Assembly (NCBI GenBank): GCA_029378245.1 | Contig: JARKIF010000014.1 | Span: forward strand, 1,364,001-1,428,000 | Direction of reading: 5' to 3' | Origin: Roridomyces roridus | Lineage: Eukaryota; Basidiomycota; Agaricomycetes; Agaricales; Mycenaceae | Length of the DNA stretch: 64,000 nt | In this document: positions 23,485-33,760 of the stretch, one piece after another | How the letters are laid out: every line of letters begins with the position of its first letter | Position numbering within the stretch: the stretch's first letter is position 1 | Program-made: the position numbers and the translations under genes | Notes under the pieces: generated by a model | What the model was told of the DNA's origin: nothing | What the model saw: only the letters and a program-made list of their open reading frames with translations | The model's database searches: none

Positions 23485-24532
23485 CTAGCCCGCGGCATGA
23501 TTTTCTCTCCAGTTTCTACCCCGTCTTATTTTGTATTTTCTGACTCCCCTACGCCTCGGGAGTGGTTTTTGGTGGCTTTCTGGTTTTCTTTGCGTCCCCA
23601 CCCATCCCCTAAATGCGCTCCTCTTGGCAGACCGCCCGCACTCGTCCCCGTTCTTCTGAAACTCCCGTTTCTTCGCCAGCCTTTCCAAAAGCGCCACCCG
23701 GCCCTCCGCCTCCTCTGCTCGCCCCTCCGCCTTCTCTGCCCTCGTCTCCAGAGCTCCGATCCGTGCCGTCGTCTTGAGTTGACGGTAGACGCCGTCGACC
23801 GACTTCTCCAGCGCCATCCGTCTCAACGCCTCCACCTCATTCAGCAACAACGCAATCTTCTCAACAGTCTCAGCATCGGTCTCGGCTGCGACTTGCTCGA
23901 GGGCAGCGAGTTTGACCTTGAGCGCCTTGACGATCTTGCGGTGTGGCCTTGAGGGAAGTGACGTGGGTCTGGGCGGCCGCCTGTTGGTCTTGCAGGAGTT
24001 TGATCTGCTTGCCCTTGCGCTCCAGGTTTTGGCGGAGTTCCCATTCGACTTCGCGCGCCTGGTGCTCTGCCACCGCCATCTGCTCCAGCAGGCCTATCAC
24101 TATCGAATACCCGAGGTCGATTATTCCTTGGCGTTCCTCCTCCGCGTCGGCGGCGTCTTCCTCGGCCTTTGCACGCAGGTCCTTGATGGTAGCTGCTTGA
24201 ACCAAGCCAACCTTGACGAGGTCGTCGAATTCCTCCTGTCTCGCTGTCGCGGCCTCCTTCCTATCTTTCGTGTTCTTTTCCATGAGATATTCGATATAGT
24301 TTTTGAGCTTCTTGTTTTCCTCGAGCAACTGGGTAGTCTTCTTCGACAATTGAGTGTTCTCGCCGCGCAGCACAGTGCAGTCTTCTTTGAGCGTGTTGAC
24401 TTTGGTCTGCAGCCCTGCGACGGTGACGGTGAGCTGTGCGACCGCGGGCGAAGTGAGCGCGTGCCATGTCTTGACCAATGGCACGGCCGGGAGCGAAACG
24501 AGGTTGACGATGGTGCTGCGAATGAATCTCAT
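23485..24532 (-). CDS. Coiled-coil protein, reading frame broken once
   Basis: Start MRFIRSTIVNLVSLPAVPLV: a short hydrophobic N-terminus that may anchor to membrane or mitochondria. Then a long heptad-rich coiled coil (TVLRGENTQLSKKTTQLLEE, AEEDAADAEEERQ, ELRQNLERKGKQIKLLQDQQ). Near 23937-23945 the frame shifts by one base, and the coiled coil continues in the next frame as KIVKALKVKLAALEQVAAET through ETRAEKAEGRAEEAEGRVAL to a basic tail ending at 23485. Both sides are coiled coil, so this was one protein. Either a frameshift, a base error, or an unusually short 28-nt intron (gt at 23962, ag at 23935). Family not recognised. Confidence 0.5.
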
Positions 24533-24843
24533 GTTGTGGTGGTAAGAAGACAGAGTGTCGAGCAGTTGTCAGCCACTGTGTCTAGCTGACATGATCACAG
24601 ATGGGCACAAAACTGCCTTTTTCGGACGTTGGCGTTGAGTGCCTTTTTGAGACGTGGCACGGGTGCAATTTCTTTTGAATGAAGCGCCAACTGGCAACTG
24701 CGCAAGACCGACTTCATACGCATAACGAAGGGGACTTTGTTTTGCCTGGCGCCTTAATGTGTCAAGATAAGCAGCTGGATGTCTTCGGGGAGCGGTTGAT
24801 CTAGAACAGAACAGACTAAGTACATCACTTCGGAAATTTCTGC
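24533..24843. other. Intergenic, no gene seen
   Basis: Roughly 310 bp between the coiled-coil gene and the F-box gene, both on the minus strand. Presumed promoter of the coiled-coil gene. Nothing else noticed. Confidence 0.4.
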
Positions 24844-26455
24844 TCAATGAATCCATGGCGTTCCATACATCCATCTGTCTAGATGTATTTTCATTTCCAT
24901 CCCCGAAGAGCCGTTAAACAACCTCAAATTCAATCCATCCTCTGCGAGTGCGTTCAGCCCTGAAAGTGTAATCGCATCAGGGCTGGGACCCGATTTCACG
25001 ACGAATGTAGCGGAATTCAGGGTGCGGCAGAGGTTCCGGCGGGATTGCAGCATCTTGAGGACGAGCGAATAGTTGATGGGAAACTTGGCTCTTCGAGCCC
25101 CGAAACAAATTTCCTCCAGGTGCGGAAACACCGGCACGTCTCGCTGAGTAAACAGATTCAGATGGGTATCGAGGGCGTTGGTTAACTCGTCTTCGCCGCC
25201 GAACGCGAACATGAGTGCCAAATTTTTGATGGAGGGATATTTCTCGAGGATCTCTGCTGTTATATTGGCGTCAGGCAGCCCTTCGATACAAAGCTGCTTC
25301 AATGTGCAAGAAGAGCGGATGCAAAAGCTGTCTAGATCGCGCCAAATGCTATTCTCTTGGCTCTCGACACATACTATTCCGGTCAGAGCCGGCGCCCTTA
25401 GGTACTCCAAGACGTTCGATGGAGAAACGTAAAGGCGTTGGAGAAGAGTCATATCAATGACTTCTGGCACCGACCACGGCTCATCGGACGACGGAACTGA
25501 TATCTTGGCTTCCACGATGTTAGAAGCCCTCCTCAGGATGTCTCGATGAGTCTTCCATGGACAACGCACTCGATAGGTGGTGAGCTGAGTTGCCGGGAAT
25601 AGAACGGAAAGGGGCTGGGGCACATTATCCTTGCGGGCTAATGCTATTTCCTTCAAGGAAGGGCAGGTCTCGAAACATTTGAGAGACTCGATTGCTGCGT
25701 CTGCACTAGCGGCATTCCAGCGCACCCATAGCCGGCGGAGCGAAGGCAGTCGCCCCTTGAGCGCAACCATATGAGGAGCCAATGAATTGGTCAAGTGGAT
25801 GTTAAGCTCTTCCCAGCGAGCCGAGTGCTCGGACAGGAATTCGAAGAATTTGAGAATTTCTGGGCTCGAATCGCCGTCTTTGGGAGAGTAGTAATGAATC
25901 TTGAGCATCCGAGCTCGGTCAATTTGTGTTTGAATCATGGCGAGTGGGTTCGGCTTTGTCGAGACGTGGATAATGGACCATAACGAAGATGCAGAGAGAG
26001 CGATTTCCCTCCAACGACTGCATATCTGACCCAAGATCCACGGACTCTGTGTGGTCTTGGACTCGGACGAATGTGCGATCTCGGAGGACGAGGGCAACGT
26101 GTACAAGAAGATGTTGGCCAGAATTTCCGGTGGCATCCGCCTCAACGGAGACATGATTGCCTTGTGTTGCTGATGAGACTCGGCCAGGACGGAACGCTCG
26201 TCCTCGAGCTGTATCAATTGAGCCCGGAGATTCGATATTTGGGTGTCCATGCTTGCCAGCCGAGCGTCAGTTTTGGATGCGACAGCCGGGCCGGATGTAC
26301 ATCAATTCAGATCCGGCTGGTGGCTCGTTCGTAAACATCAACCTGAGATATCGCGCTATGGTGCTGGGACCTTCCACCGTGATGCTCATGTCGGGTTCCG
26401 CCGCTTCGGTCCTTGAGCTGGTCGAGGCGCCGCATTGGGGACAGAGCAAAGTCAT
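24844..26455 (-). CDS. F-box protein of the Agaricomycete type, N-terminal frame break
   Basis: Substrate-recognition subunit type of SCF ubiquitin ligases. The intact frame 26250-24844 has MDTQISNLRAQLIQLEDERS (short coiled coil), then the F-box-like helix set LRRMPPEILANIFLYTLP and WILGQICSRWREIALSASSL with WSII, followed by LRR-like C-terminal repeats (PSLRRLWVRW, CPSLKEIAL, TLKQLCIEGLP, FPHLEEICFG). Family members usually begin with a CxxC motif 60-70 residues earlier. Here MTLLCPQCGAS starts at 26455 in another frame, which meets the F-box frame only if one G of GGG at 26288-26290 is removed. The gene is therefore either mildly broken, miscalled, or starts internally at 26250. Confidence 0.75.
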
Positions 26456-26874
26456 GCGAGAAAAACCTTCAAATTCGAAAGATCAAGAAGTGCTTCAGAA
26501 ACCGACTTTCTCAACGCACCTGAGCGCGTCTTGATGGAAGTTCACGACTGGATCAATGGCAACAGTGACAAACAAAAGCCTTGTCTTCCCTCTCTACCTC
26601 CAGAGTTGCCTCTCGACTTTTTGAATATCCGCAGGGAAGAGTGACAACTATTCAATCTTCAATGCCAGGAGAGCCCCCACTTTGCGAGTCTTCTCAGGTC
26701 TTGAGTACATACAAACAAATCAAAGTCGGCCTCTACGCGCAAAGCTACTTCTGTCATCGACTCTATATCGTTTCCGAAAATGTGTTACTGTCGCCGCCGT
26801 TTCAGGCATGTTCGTCGCCGCTCTTGTCTTCAATTCGATACTCGCATCTTCTCCGCGGGTAATACTCAGCAGTC
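26456..26874. other. Intergenic, no gene seen
   Basis: About 420 bp between the F-box gene and the next minus-strand ORF. Short frames only; no family resemblance. Confidence 0.4.
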
Positions 26875-28032
26875 TTATGTCCTCACCGCGTAATTGCTTT
26901 TCAAGAAGGATTCTAGGCAAGTCAGGCAAGATCCAGCTCTAATAGACGGAGTCTTACCTTGCCAATTTGGTTCATAGACATTTGCGGTGTTTCTCCTCGA
27001 GAATAACCGATCATTGCCTGAGCAGCCTTTTGTCGCTGTCAACCCGTTCAAGGCGCCAAAGAAACGTTGGTGGAGGCGCGTGGCGCGTTTGGCGCACGAG
27101 AAGACTGAAGCTACCCTACAGAGGACGGGCCGAGGTTGTACTAGGGTACAGTCTGCGCGGGTGTATGGTACTGAATAGTGGTTCACCACGACCAGGACTT
27201 TGACTAGAAAGAATCCATCAGACTCGCCGTATGAGAAAACAAGGAGGAAGACACACCAGTGAAACAGGAGATGGCGAGCGTTCACACTCAACCCGATACA
27301 CTCTGACTCTAGTTTTCCCAGCGACTCCTTTGAAAGGGTTTTCATCGTCTCGCGATGTTCAAAGAAGCGCGTGGGTTGTTCATCGACTGCCCGCTGAACA
27401 AAGCAGCGGAATGTATGGATGGCGGGCAGGATACCTTCCAGAGTGACGCATACGTCCGTGAAATTTGCCAATTCGTACCACAATGCGACCGTTGGTGGAA
27501 CCATATCACTCGGCAAGTACTGGTACAAGCTTGGGATGGGATTGTAAGGGCTGAATAATGCACGAGGCAGTGCGTTGCCTCGACAAAGCGAATGAACCCT
27601 TTCAGTCGACCGCTGGATAACGGTGATACAGGAGTCGATAAGCGCCAAGGCTTCAGTGACCAGAGAAATGGGGACGGGAGGCGAAAGACTTGCTCGGGAG
27701 AGGTCGGACATGCAGGCAAATGTCTGGTTCGCAGATAGAGCCAAGCGCTCGAGCTCAGTGCCGATGTGGTACAGCGATGCTCTGATGGGAGCTCCGGGAT
27801 TAATATCCGACTTTTGCACCGCGCGGCAAGTTTTTTCGAGGACATGCCCCATGAAGAGCATGTTATTCCTCAAGGCCTCCGCTGCTTGCCACAAATCATT
27901 TCCATTCTGCGAAAAGGAATAAGCACGGGATGGGGAGCAGTGGGTGCGACGCACCACGTCGGTTTGGTCGAGATTAAAAACAGAGGTTTCCTCTGTTGGC
28001 TGAGGAACTGCGTAATGCACAAGGGAGCTCAT
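26875..28032 (-). CDS. Hypothetical protein, helical N-terminal half
   Basis: A 385-codon open frame starting MSSLVHYAVPQPTEE. Two in-frame segments look like unspliced introns: after DQTDV (gtgcgtcgc ... ttcgcag, 48 bp, giving DQTDV-NGNDLWQAAEALRN) and after LLFHW (gtgtgtctt ... tttctag). The N-terminal ~220 residues are amphipathic-helical (LWQAAEALRNNMLFMGHVLE, LYHIGTELERLALSANQTFA, LVTEALALIDSCITVIQRST). The C-terminal third is basic, low in secondary-structure signal, and may be out of frame if another intron exists. No family recognised. Codon use and length support a real gene in the first two thirds. Confidence 0.45.
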   Translation of the reverse strand: MSSLVHYAVPQPTEETSVFNLDQTDVVRRTHCSPSRAYSFSQNGNDLWQAAEALRNNMLFMGHVLEKTCRAVQKSDINPGAPIRASLYHIGTELERLALSANQTFACMSDLSRASLSPPVPISLVTEALALIDSCITVIQRSTERVHSLCRGNALPRALFSPYNPIPSLYQYLPSDMVPPTVALWYELANFTDVCVTLEGILPAIHTFRCFVQRAVDEQPTRFFEHRETMKTLSKESLGKLESECIGLSVNARHLLFHWCVFLLVFSYGESDGFFLVKVLVVVNHYSVPYTRADCTLVQPRPVLCRVASVFSCAKRATRLHQRFFGALNGLTATKGCSGNDRLFSRRNTANVYEPNWQGKTPSIRAGSCLTCLESFLKSNYAVRT

Positions 28033-28055
28033 TCAACTTGAACTATTCAAGTTGA
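28033..28055. repeat. Perfect inverted repeat upstream of sedolisin 1
   Basis: Arms TCAACTTGAA (28033-28042) and TTCAAGTTGA (28046-28055) around a 3-bp spacer, just upstream of the minus-strand hypothetical gene start (28032). Possible regulatory dyad. Confidence 0.5.
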
Positions 28056-28084
28056 TGGTGGTTCAAGTCGAAGCGATGCATCGG

Positions 28085-28103
28085 CCCGGACTCGGAGTCC
28101 GGG
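28085..28103. repeat. 19-bp GC-rich palindrome
   Basis: CCCGGACTC-G-GAGTCCGGG, perfect 9-bp arms around one base. It contains inverted CGG/CCG triplets of the kind bound by fungal Zn2Cys6 regulators (family knowledge). It lies about 650 bp upstream of the sedolisin start and 50 bp upstream of the divergent hypothetical gene. Confidence 0.45.
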
Positions 28104-28700
28104 ACGGAGTTCGGATCACGACACCCTTTTCCTTCCCAGTCAACACTGTTTCTCACAAAGCTACGGCGTTGCTTGCCCGGCGCTGCCATGGGTGATGACG
28201 AGGAACGCATTGTCTTTCTTGTCTTTCTCAGGCCATACTGACGGAATTTGGACCATGATGTCGCAGCTTGTCTCTGCTACCGGAGTCGGGACACCTGATC
28301 TCCTTGGGTATGGTCCCATTCTGTGGCCTTATCTTGCCGAGAACTTCGTCCCCATGTCGCTTACTGTACCACTCTTCCTGTTCTCCTTTTCGTTCAACTG
28401 ACAGAGAGTCTTTGGAAACCACATGAATTAATTCCATGCGATTGTCAACGATCGCGTGCTTTTACTCTTCTCTTCTCAGATTTGCCACCATACTTGGTCG
28501 CAACCTGTCGCAACGCTATCAAGAATCCCCGGGAAGCTTCCCTCATATTGTTACGGCCAAGGACACGGCCCATACCGACGCCGTCGCCGGCACTGCTACC
28601 ATGGGAGCATCATTCCTCTTCATGCCTTCGATCCTGGCAATCCTCATGCCACTTCCTCTTCTCGAGCATGCTTCGAGATAACAAATGACCTGCGCCTGCG
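28104..28700. other. Upstream region of sedolisin 1, no gene seen
   Basis: Short frames on both strands without family resemblance. Likely promoter for the secreted protease. Confidence 0.4.
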
Positions 28701-28706
28701 TATAAG
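28701..28706 (+). promoter_or_regulatory. TATA box of sedolisin 1
   Basis: TATAAG 45-50 bp before the ATG at 28751. The paralogue at 55.6 kb has the same hexamer in the matching place. Confidence 0.5.
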
Positions 28707-28750
28707 AGCATACGAGGCTCGCAGTTCACTCCACTGCCCCTCTGCTCGTC

Positions 28751-30833
28751 ATGTTGTGGCTCTCAGCTCTCCTGCTCGTCGCTCAGCTCAGCGCGGCCAA
28801 GCCGCTCAACAGCAAGCGATGGACCGACCTCAGCGTCAAGCACGCGTGGGTCGAGATTCCTCGTGGCTGGGAGTACCACTCCGCGCCTCCGGCGGACCAC
28901 TTGCTTGACATGCGAATTGGTCTCAAGCAGGACAAGATCGACCAACTGATTTCTTCCCTGTATGAAGTCAGCGATCCCGCCCATGAGAAGTGGGTACTTG
29001 CCGATAATGCTACTTCGTTTCTGATCATATTCCCGCCAGGTATGGCAAGCACTTGTCGAAGGAGGAGGTCGATGCTCTTGTCGCCCCTCATCCGGATTCC
29101 GTCGACGCTGTCGAGTCATGGCTCGAGCACCACGGCATCAACCCCGCCGACGCGCACTTCCGCTCAACTGCCGGAGAATGGGTTACCATCCGTGTCTCCG
29201 TCGCTCAGGCAGAGCAGATGCTCAACACCAAATATGGCGTCTACTACCACCCTGCCTCGGGCTCCCAGGTCGTCCGCACCATGGGATACTCCCTGCCCAC
29301 CGAGCTCCATTCCCACGTGGACGTCATCTCGCCGACCACCTACTTTGGGACTATGCACAGTATGCGCGCGACGAGCTTCGTCCTGCCGCAGACTGCCACT
29401 GGCGATGAGGATTCGTTCGCTGCCGAGATCTCGCCGCTTGCTGTCCCCGCTTCGTGCGGCACGACCATCACCCCCGCGTGCTTGAGGGCGCTCTACAACA
29501 CCACGAACTACGTTCCCAAGGCCACGGCCACCAATAAACTGGGTACTACACGGCCACCAACCAACCTAACCTAACCTAACATGACATAACCTAGGTATTA
29601 CCGGCTACTTGGAGGAATTTGCCAACGATGCAGGTGAGATTCAGCTACCGTGGGAAACCAAGAGTATTAACACGCCTTGTTCAGACCTGCAGACTTTCTT
29701 CAAACAATTCCGGACTGACGCTGTCGGCGAGACCTTCACCCACGTTCAGGTCAACGGTGGTCTTAACACCCAGAGTGATCCCGGTGTGGAGGCCAACCTT
29801 GATATCCGTATGTGCATCGTTTATCCTCCACGCCTGAGATTGATCAAAGGCCCGCAGAATATTCCCTTGGAATTGCAGCACCAACGACGGCCACTTTCTG
29901 GAGCACTGGAGGTTCGCCGCCTTTCAAAGCCGACACGTTCACGACTACCAACACCAACGAACCGTACCTTGATTGGCTCAACTTTGTGCTGAATCAGACC
30001 ACCGTTACCCAGACCATCAGCACATCGTACGGCGACGACGAACAAACTGTTCCCCTCGACTACGCCACGAGCGTCTGCAACATGTTCGCTCAACTCGGCG
30101 CACGCGGCACCACCCTCCTCTTCTCTTCCGGCGATGAAGGTGTCGGCGGCGGCAACTGCGAAGCCAACGACGGAACCAACAAAGTCGAATTCCAGCCCGC
30201 TTTCCCTGCCTCTTGCCCCTTCGTCACCGCCGTCGGTGGCACGCGCTCTGTCAACCCCGAGGTCGCTATCAACTTTTCCGGGGGTGGATTCAGCCGGTAC
30301 TTTGCTCAGCCGAGCTACCAGACTGCTTCGGTGCAGCCGTTCTTGACTGCCCTGGGCACCAAGTTCACTGGTTTGTTCAATGCGAGTGGAAGGGCGTATC
30401 CGGATGTTGCGGCACAGGCGACTGGCTTCCAGGTTGTCATTGGTGGACGTGTGAGCTCGGTTGCGGGTACGAGTTGTTCGGCGCCGGTGCGTTGTCTTGC
30501 ATTTCTTCCTCCGTTCTCGAGAAACTCAACTCGACAACACGTAGACTGTGGCAGGCGTCATCGCGCTCCTCAATGACTTCCTCATTTCCCAGGGCAAGGC
30601 GCCGCTGGGTTTCATCAACCCGCTGATTTACTCGACCGCCAAGACGGGCTTCAACGATATCGTCAGTGGAAGCAATCCTGCTTGTGGGCAGGCGTGAGTT
30701 TTCCTTCTTTTTTTCCAAACAAGAGCGGTCAACTGATTCGTACTGCAGTGGCTTCACCGCGGCTGCTGGTTGGGACCCTGTCACTGGTCTTGGAACCCCG
30801 GATTTCTTGAGGCTGCAGGCCCTCATTGGATGA
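28751..30833 (+). CDS. Secreted sedolisin (S53), tripeptidyl-peptidase-like, copy 1
   Basis: Acid serine-carboxyl protease for extracellular protein digestion. Exons 28751-28989, 29040-29542, 29595-29633, 29695-29807, 29858-30486, 30545-30693, 30749-30833. Signal peptide MLWLSALLLVAQLSAA, then a kumamolisin-type prodomain (HAWVEIPRGWEYHSAPPADH ... EWVTIRVSVAQAEQMLNTKY) and the S53 catalytic domain. Catalytic Glu and Asp lie in VEANLDIQ (E-x-x-x-D), the oxyanion Asp in SSGDEGVGGG, and the Ser in AGTSCSAPTVAG. The Ca-site region is FINPLIYSTAKTGFNDIVSG and DPVTGLGTPDFLRLQALIG. Prodomain and catalytic residues are complete. Intron 2 carries CCTAA repeats. The paralogue at 55644-57648 shares exon borders except for one extra intron there. 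Confidence 0.93.
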
Positions 30834-31125
30834 GGTGTACAAATTTAAATACAAGAATGGATGTATGTATTTAGGATGAAGAAATTGGGCTTTGTGGTAC
30901 CTTTGAACAACGAAAGTTCCTTCAAGCAATCGAATAACTTATAAGAGTCGGGCTCGGCCCACTTCGGCCCCGATCGCCGTCGCTCTATCAGTTGCCTCCG
31001 TCGTACTCCGTTCCGTTGGCTGTGTTACTCCGCAGCAACAGCGCCTCGCCCATTGTCTCTCTCTATTTCACACCCTCACAGTCACCCTGGCAATTTATTC
31101 GCATTACCTATATACCTAGCTCAAG
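30834..31125. other. Short intergenic region
   Basis: 292 bp between the sedolisin stop and the UPF0357 gene. CT-rich before 31126. No gene seen. Confidence 0.4.
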
Positions 31126-31670
31126 ATGCTCTTCTTCATCTCCCTGCTCGCTTTCCTAGTCCTCTTCCTCATGCGTGCGTCTACCTTGTCTTATCACACT
31201 TGCGAACCCTGATTCAACTACCTTTTGCAGTCGTCTTCCGCTACCGAGCCTCCCTCCTCCCGCACGTACCCGCAGGCATCCGTGGTCTCTTCCCGACGCT
31301 CAACAACTACCAGCCGCTTTCCACCTTTGCGGCTCAGATTGGCGTGGGTATGACCTCGTCGGATTTTGACCTCGAGGCCAACGTGCGGGACGAGGACTCG
31401 CGTGCGGGGCTCGACGAGCAGGGTACGCGCGAGATTATGGAGATTATGCGGAGGGAGCGCGTCAAGTGAGTCGTTGATTCTCGAGTGGCTCGCTCACTCA
31501 CTGACAACTCTTGCGTAGCTTTGATCAAGCTCGTTTAATCCGCCATAACCGTATCCTCGCGCAGAACGGCATTGACCCAACGGGTGCGTCTCCTTTCTCT
31601 GCACACGATATATGTCTCTTACCTGCTCTCAGGCATGCCGCTGGATTCCAAAGCCGTTACACGGCTCTAA
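31126..31670 (+). CDS. UPF0357 (DUF2015) family protein
   Basis: Small fungal protein of unknown function with an N-terminal membrane anchor; the yeast family member is YCL012C. The start MLFFISLLAFLVLFLM is followed by an intron (gtgcgt ... ttgcag) joining MLVFRYRASLLPHVPAG; then LNNYQPLSTFAAQIGVGMTS; DFDLEANVRDEDSRAGLDEQ; MEIMRRERV-NFDQARLIRH with NRILAQNGIDPTGMPLDSKA, the family signature (FDxAR ... NGIxPxGxPxDxKxV). The last intron interrupts G of DPTG. Stop at 31670. It separates the sedolisin and GNAT genes here; no UPF0357 copy was found in the duplicated block at 55.6-58.8 kb. Confidence 0.8.
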
Positions 31671-32058
31671 TAACCCTCGTTCCATCTATGTGCTTCTTGC
31701 TTTCCTTGGTTCCCATTGTCACCACCATCCAAGATACAACTCCCATTGTACATACTTCCAAGCGTATCTTAGACCGACCCATCTCATCACCAACTAACAA
31801 ACCTGTACATGTAACTTGTATTCTGCACCAATGACAACGATTTACTAGTCCCGGAGGGCCTGTTTCGATTGCTGAGCTTTGCGGCGAGCTCATGTCGACA
31901 TTGACTTGGCTTATTCATTCGGCACACGTTTATCCAACGCCTATCATTGTCGGTCAGAGCGCTCCGCAAGCACGGTTCAAGGACACCGTTGTGAGAACCA
32001 CTGAGAAGGAGACTCGTGTATAAAAGCAACCTCAGCATCTACAAGGAAGCAAGCCAAC
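31671..32058. promoter_or_regulatory. Upstream region of GNAT 1 with TATA box
   Basis: 388 bp without a gene. TATAAAA at 32019-32025 sits 34 bp before the GNAT start; GNAT 2 has CATAAAAG at the equivalent place near 58000. Confidence 0.45.
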
Positions 32059-32813
32059 ATGGACGCTCTTGAATGGAACCCCGAGACCGGCGAGCCATTC
32101 CTCCGCCTCCCCGCGCCTTTCCAAAACATGATAATAACCCCGCCGCGGATGAGCGACGTCAAGCCGAGCGTGGCGATCCTCAAAGACCCGGCTGTGGCTC
32201 TATGGATGGGCTCCACGGCCCCAGGGAAGGAGTACGCGGAACCCAAGGCGGAGGGATGGCTCACCAAGATTGTGGCTGAGACGGATGTTGGTGTCCAAGA
32301 GATGAAGCGTGGAGAGAGTCCGTTTAGCGTTTGTCCGATTCGGCATCTTCGAGAAGAGCGCGCTGAGGGGGGTGATGTGTTTCTTGGCGATGTGGGAGTC
32401 TACCGCGCTGGCTGGGCGCATATTCTTGACCAGGAAGCACGCGCCAGGATGATGGAGGAGAATAACGCGAAGAAGGCGGGGGATCCTGAGACTGTGTGGC
32501 ATGTCGGGTGTAGGTGCATTCCTTTCCTCACCTCTCGTTTTTTTCATGCGTTCTTGTAGATTACCTCGCGCCGAGCCACCACGGTCGCGGAGTCATGACC
32601 GTCGCTGTGAAAGCGTTGATCGAGTGGAGCGTCAAGTGGTTGGGGGTGCAGAGGCTCATCTCGTCTACGTTTACTGAGAATCGGGGCAGCCTGCGGGTGC
32701 TGCAAAAGTGTGGGTTCGTTGTGGTTGATACGCTCGTCGACCATGTCCCGATGGATGATGGAAAGTGGTCGATGTATCTCTTGGAATGGAACGGGCAAAC
32801 CGCGTCGGAATAG
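32059..32813 (+). CDS. GNAT-family N-acetyltransferase, copy 1
   Basis: RimJ/RimL-type acetyl-CoA-dependent acetyltransferase. Exons 32059-32509 and 32560-32813, joined as WHVG-YYLAPSHHGRG. Starts MDALEWNPETGEPFLRLPAP; conserved core includes ITPPRMSDV, LKDPAVALWMG, GDVFLGDVGVYR, the acetyl-CoA pyrophosphate loop YLAPSHHGRGVMTVAVKALI (R/Q-x-x-G-x-G/A variant HHGRG), FTENRGSLRVLQKCGFVVVD and a C-terminal strand KWSMYLLEWNG. Length (about 235 residues) is typical. Substrate unknown. Paralogue at 58037-58794. Confidence 0.85.
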
Positions 32814-33675
32814 CCAAAATACAATCTCTCCTTGTCCGAGTGTTCATCTGCTATTCGAACACGTTGCTGTCTGGGGTTACACTGGAGGCAAGCTTAAGCC
32901 CACAATAAACGCGCCCGTTCACCGCCCGGCCACCCGGGCCACACCGACGTGCTCGTAGGTGCGTTGTGCGATCAAATCCAACGACTCGGAGATGGTGTTT
33001 GAGAAACTGCTGGATATGAGCGCAGTGGGGGTTGAACACGACCACGATGAGTATGGACATGGCAAAGGGCGGATGCTGCAGGCCGTGTCGGTAATCAGCT
33101 CCAATAGATCCTCACGCTCTTTCAGCCACAATAGAGAGCATGTCCTGTGTAATCCAAATTACCAAATGTTGAACGAGGGTGAGCGTATAGGGAACGCACC
33201 CAATGTTGTTCGCTCCTCGACAAGCCTTGCTCACTGCTCATTGCTCCCTCCGGAAGTTTCGGATATCCGACCACACGGTGTTATTATTGTAAGTGTCAGG
33301 ACTGGAATTTACTGAGGCTGGACGCAAGCAAGGGACGCGGTGGGTAATCGGCGCCGCTTCAGTGAATCAGCAGCTGAGGCCAGATCCATGGTACGAGAGA
33401 TTTGCGATGAGTCGATTCGGCAGGCTTGCAATAAACCGACGCTGAGCAGTAGAGATAAACTAGAGCCAGCGTAGATGCATTCTGTGCATCACTGCATGGG
33501 CAAGCATGGGGTTATCGGCAAGCTTCGGTGACCAAACTTGGACCAAACGTGCGGCGGCCGGGCCACATCAAACATCGCAACCCAAAACGGAGTGGAGCAG
33601 CCTGCGCCCGAAAAATTCATACGGGCTCCTCTAATGCATAGGGCATATATCCAAGGTTTCGTTGCTGTTAAATCA
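32814..33675. other. Intergenic, with a GNAT-2-like promoter word
   Basis: No gene seen. Around 32925-32960, CCCGGCCAC followed by CACACCGACGTG resembles the segment just upstream of GNAT 2 (57943-57980: CCCGGCCAC ... CATACCGACGTG), hinting that a second GNAT once followed here. Confidence 0.35.
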
Positions 33676-33760
33676 GCCACCTTGGCTCAATGGATCATGA
33701 TAGAATTCGGTCCAAGAACGGCGGGCTACTCCCGCCGGGGGTTCGATTCCCGGAGGTGGT
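33676..33760 (+). repeat. tRNA-like Pol III element
   Basis: 85 nt with a 7-bp acceptor-like stem (GCCACCT against AGGTGGT, first pair G-U), an A box TGGCTCAATGG, a GC hairpin (GGCGGG-CTACT-CCCGCC) and a T-arm with B box GGTTCGATTCC. I could not fold a canonical anticodon arm. Its A-box region (CTCAATGG, TCATGAT, AATTCG) is shared with the two SINE-like copies at 47.0 and 58.9 kb on the opposite strand, so it is probably their relative or a tRNA pseudogene. Confidence 0.5.

Noticed and set aside
28192..28401. Remnant of a third sedolisin (ATGVGTPDLLG-like string)
   Set aside because: Only one short string resembles the S53 C-terminus; the surrounding frame and nucleotides do not match either sedolisin.
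33676..33760. Functional tRNA gene (Leu/Ser type with long variable arm)
   Set aside because: The acceptor pairing and B box are good, but I could not form an anticodon arm with a 7-nt loop and T33. It is kept as a tRNA-like repeat instead.
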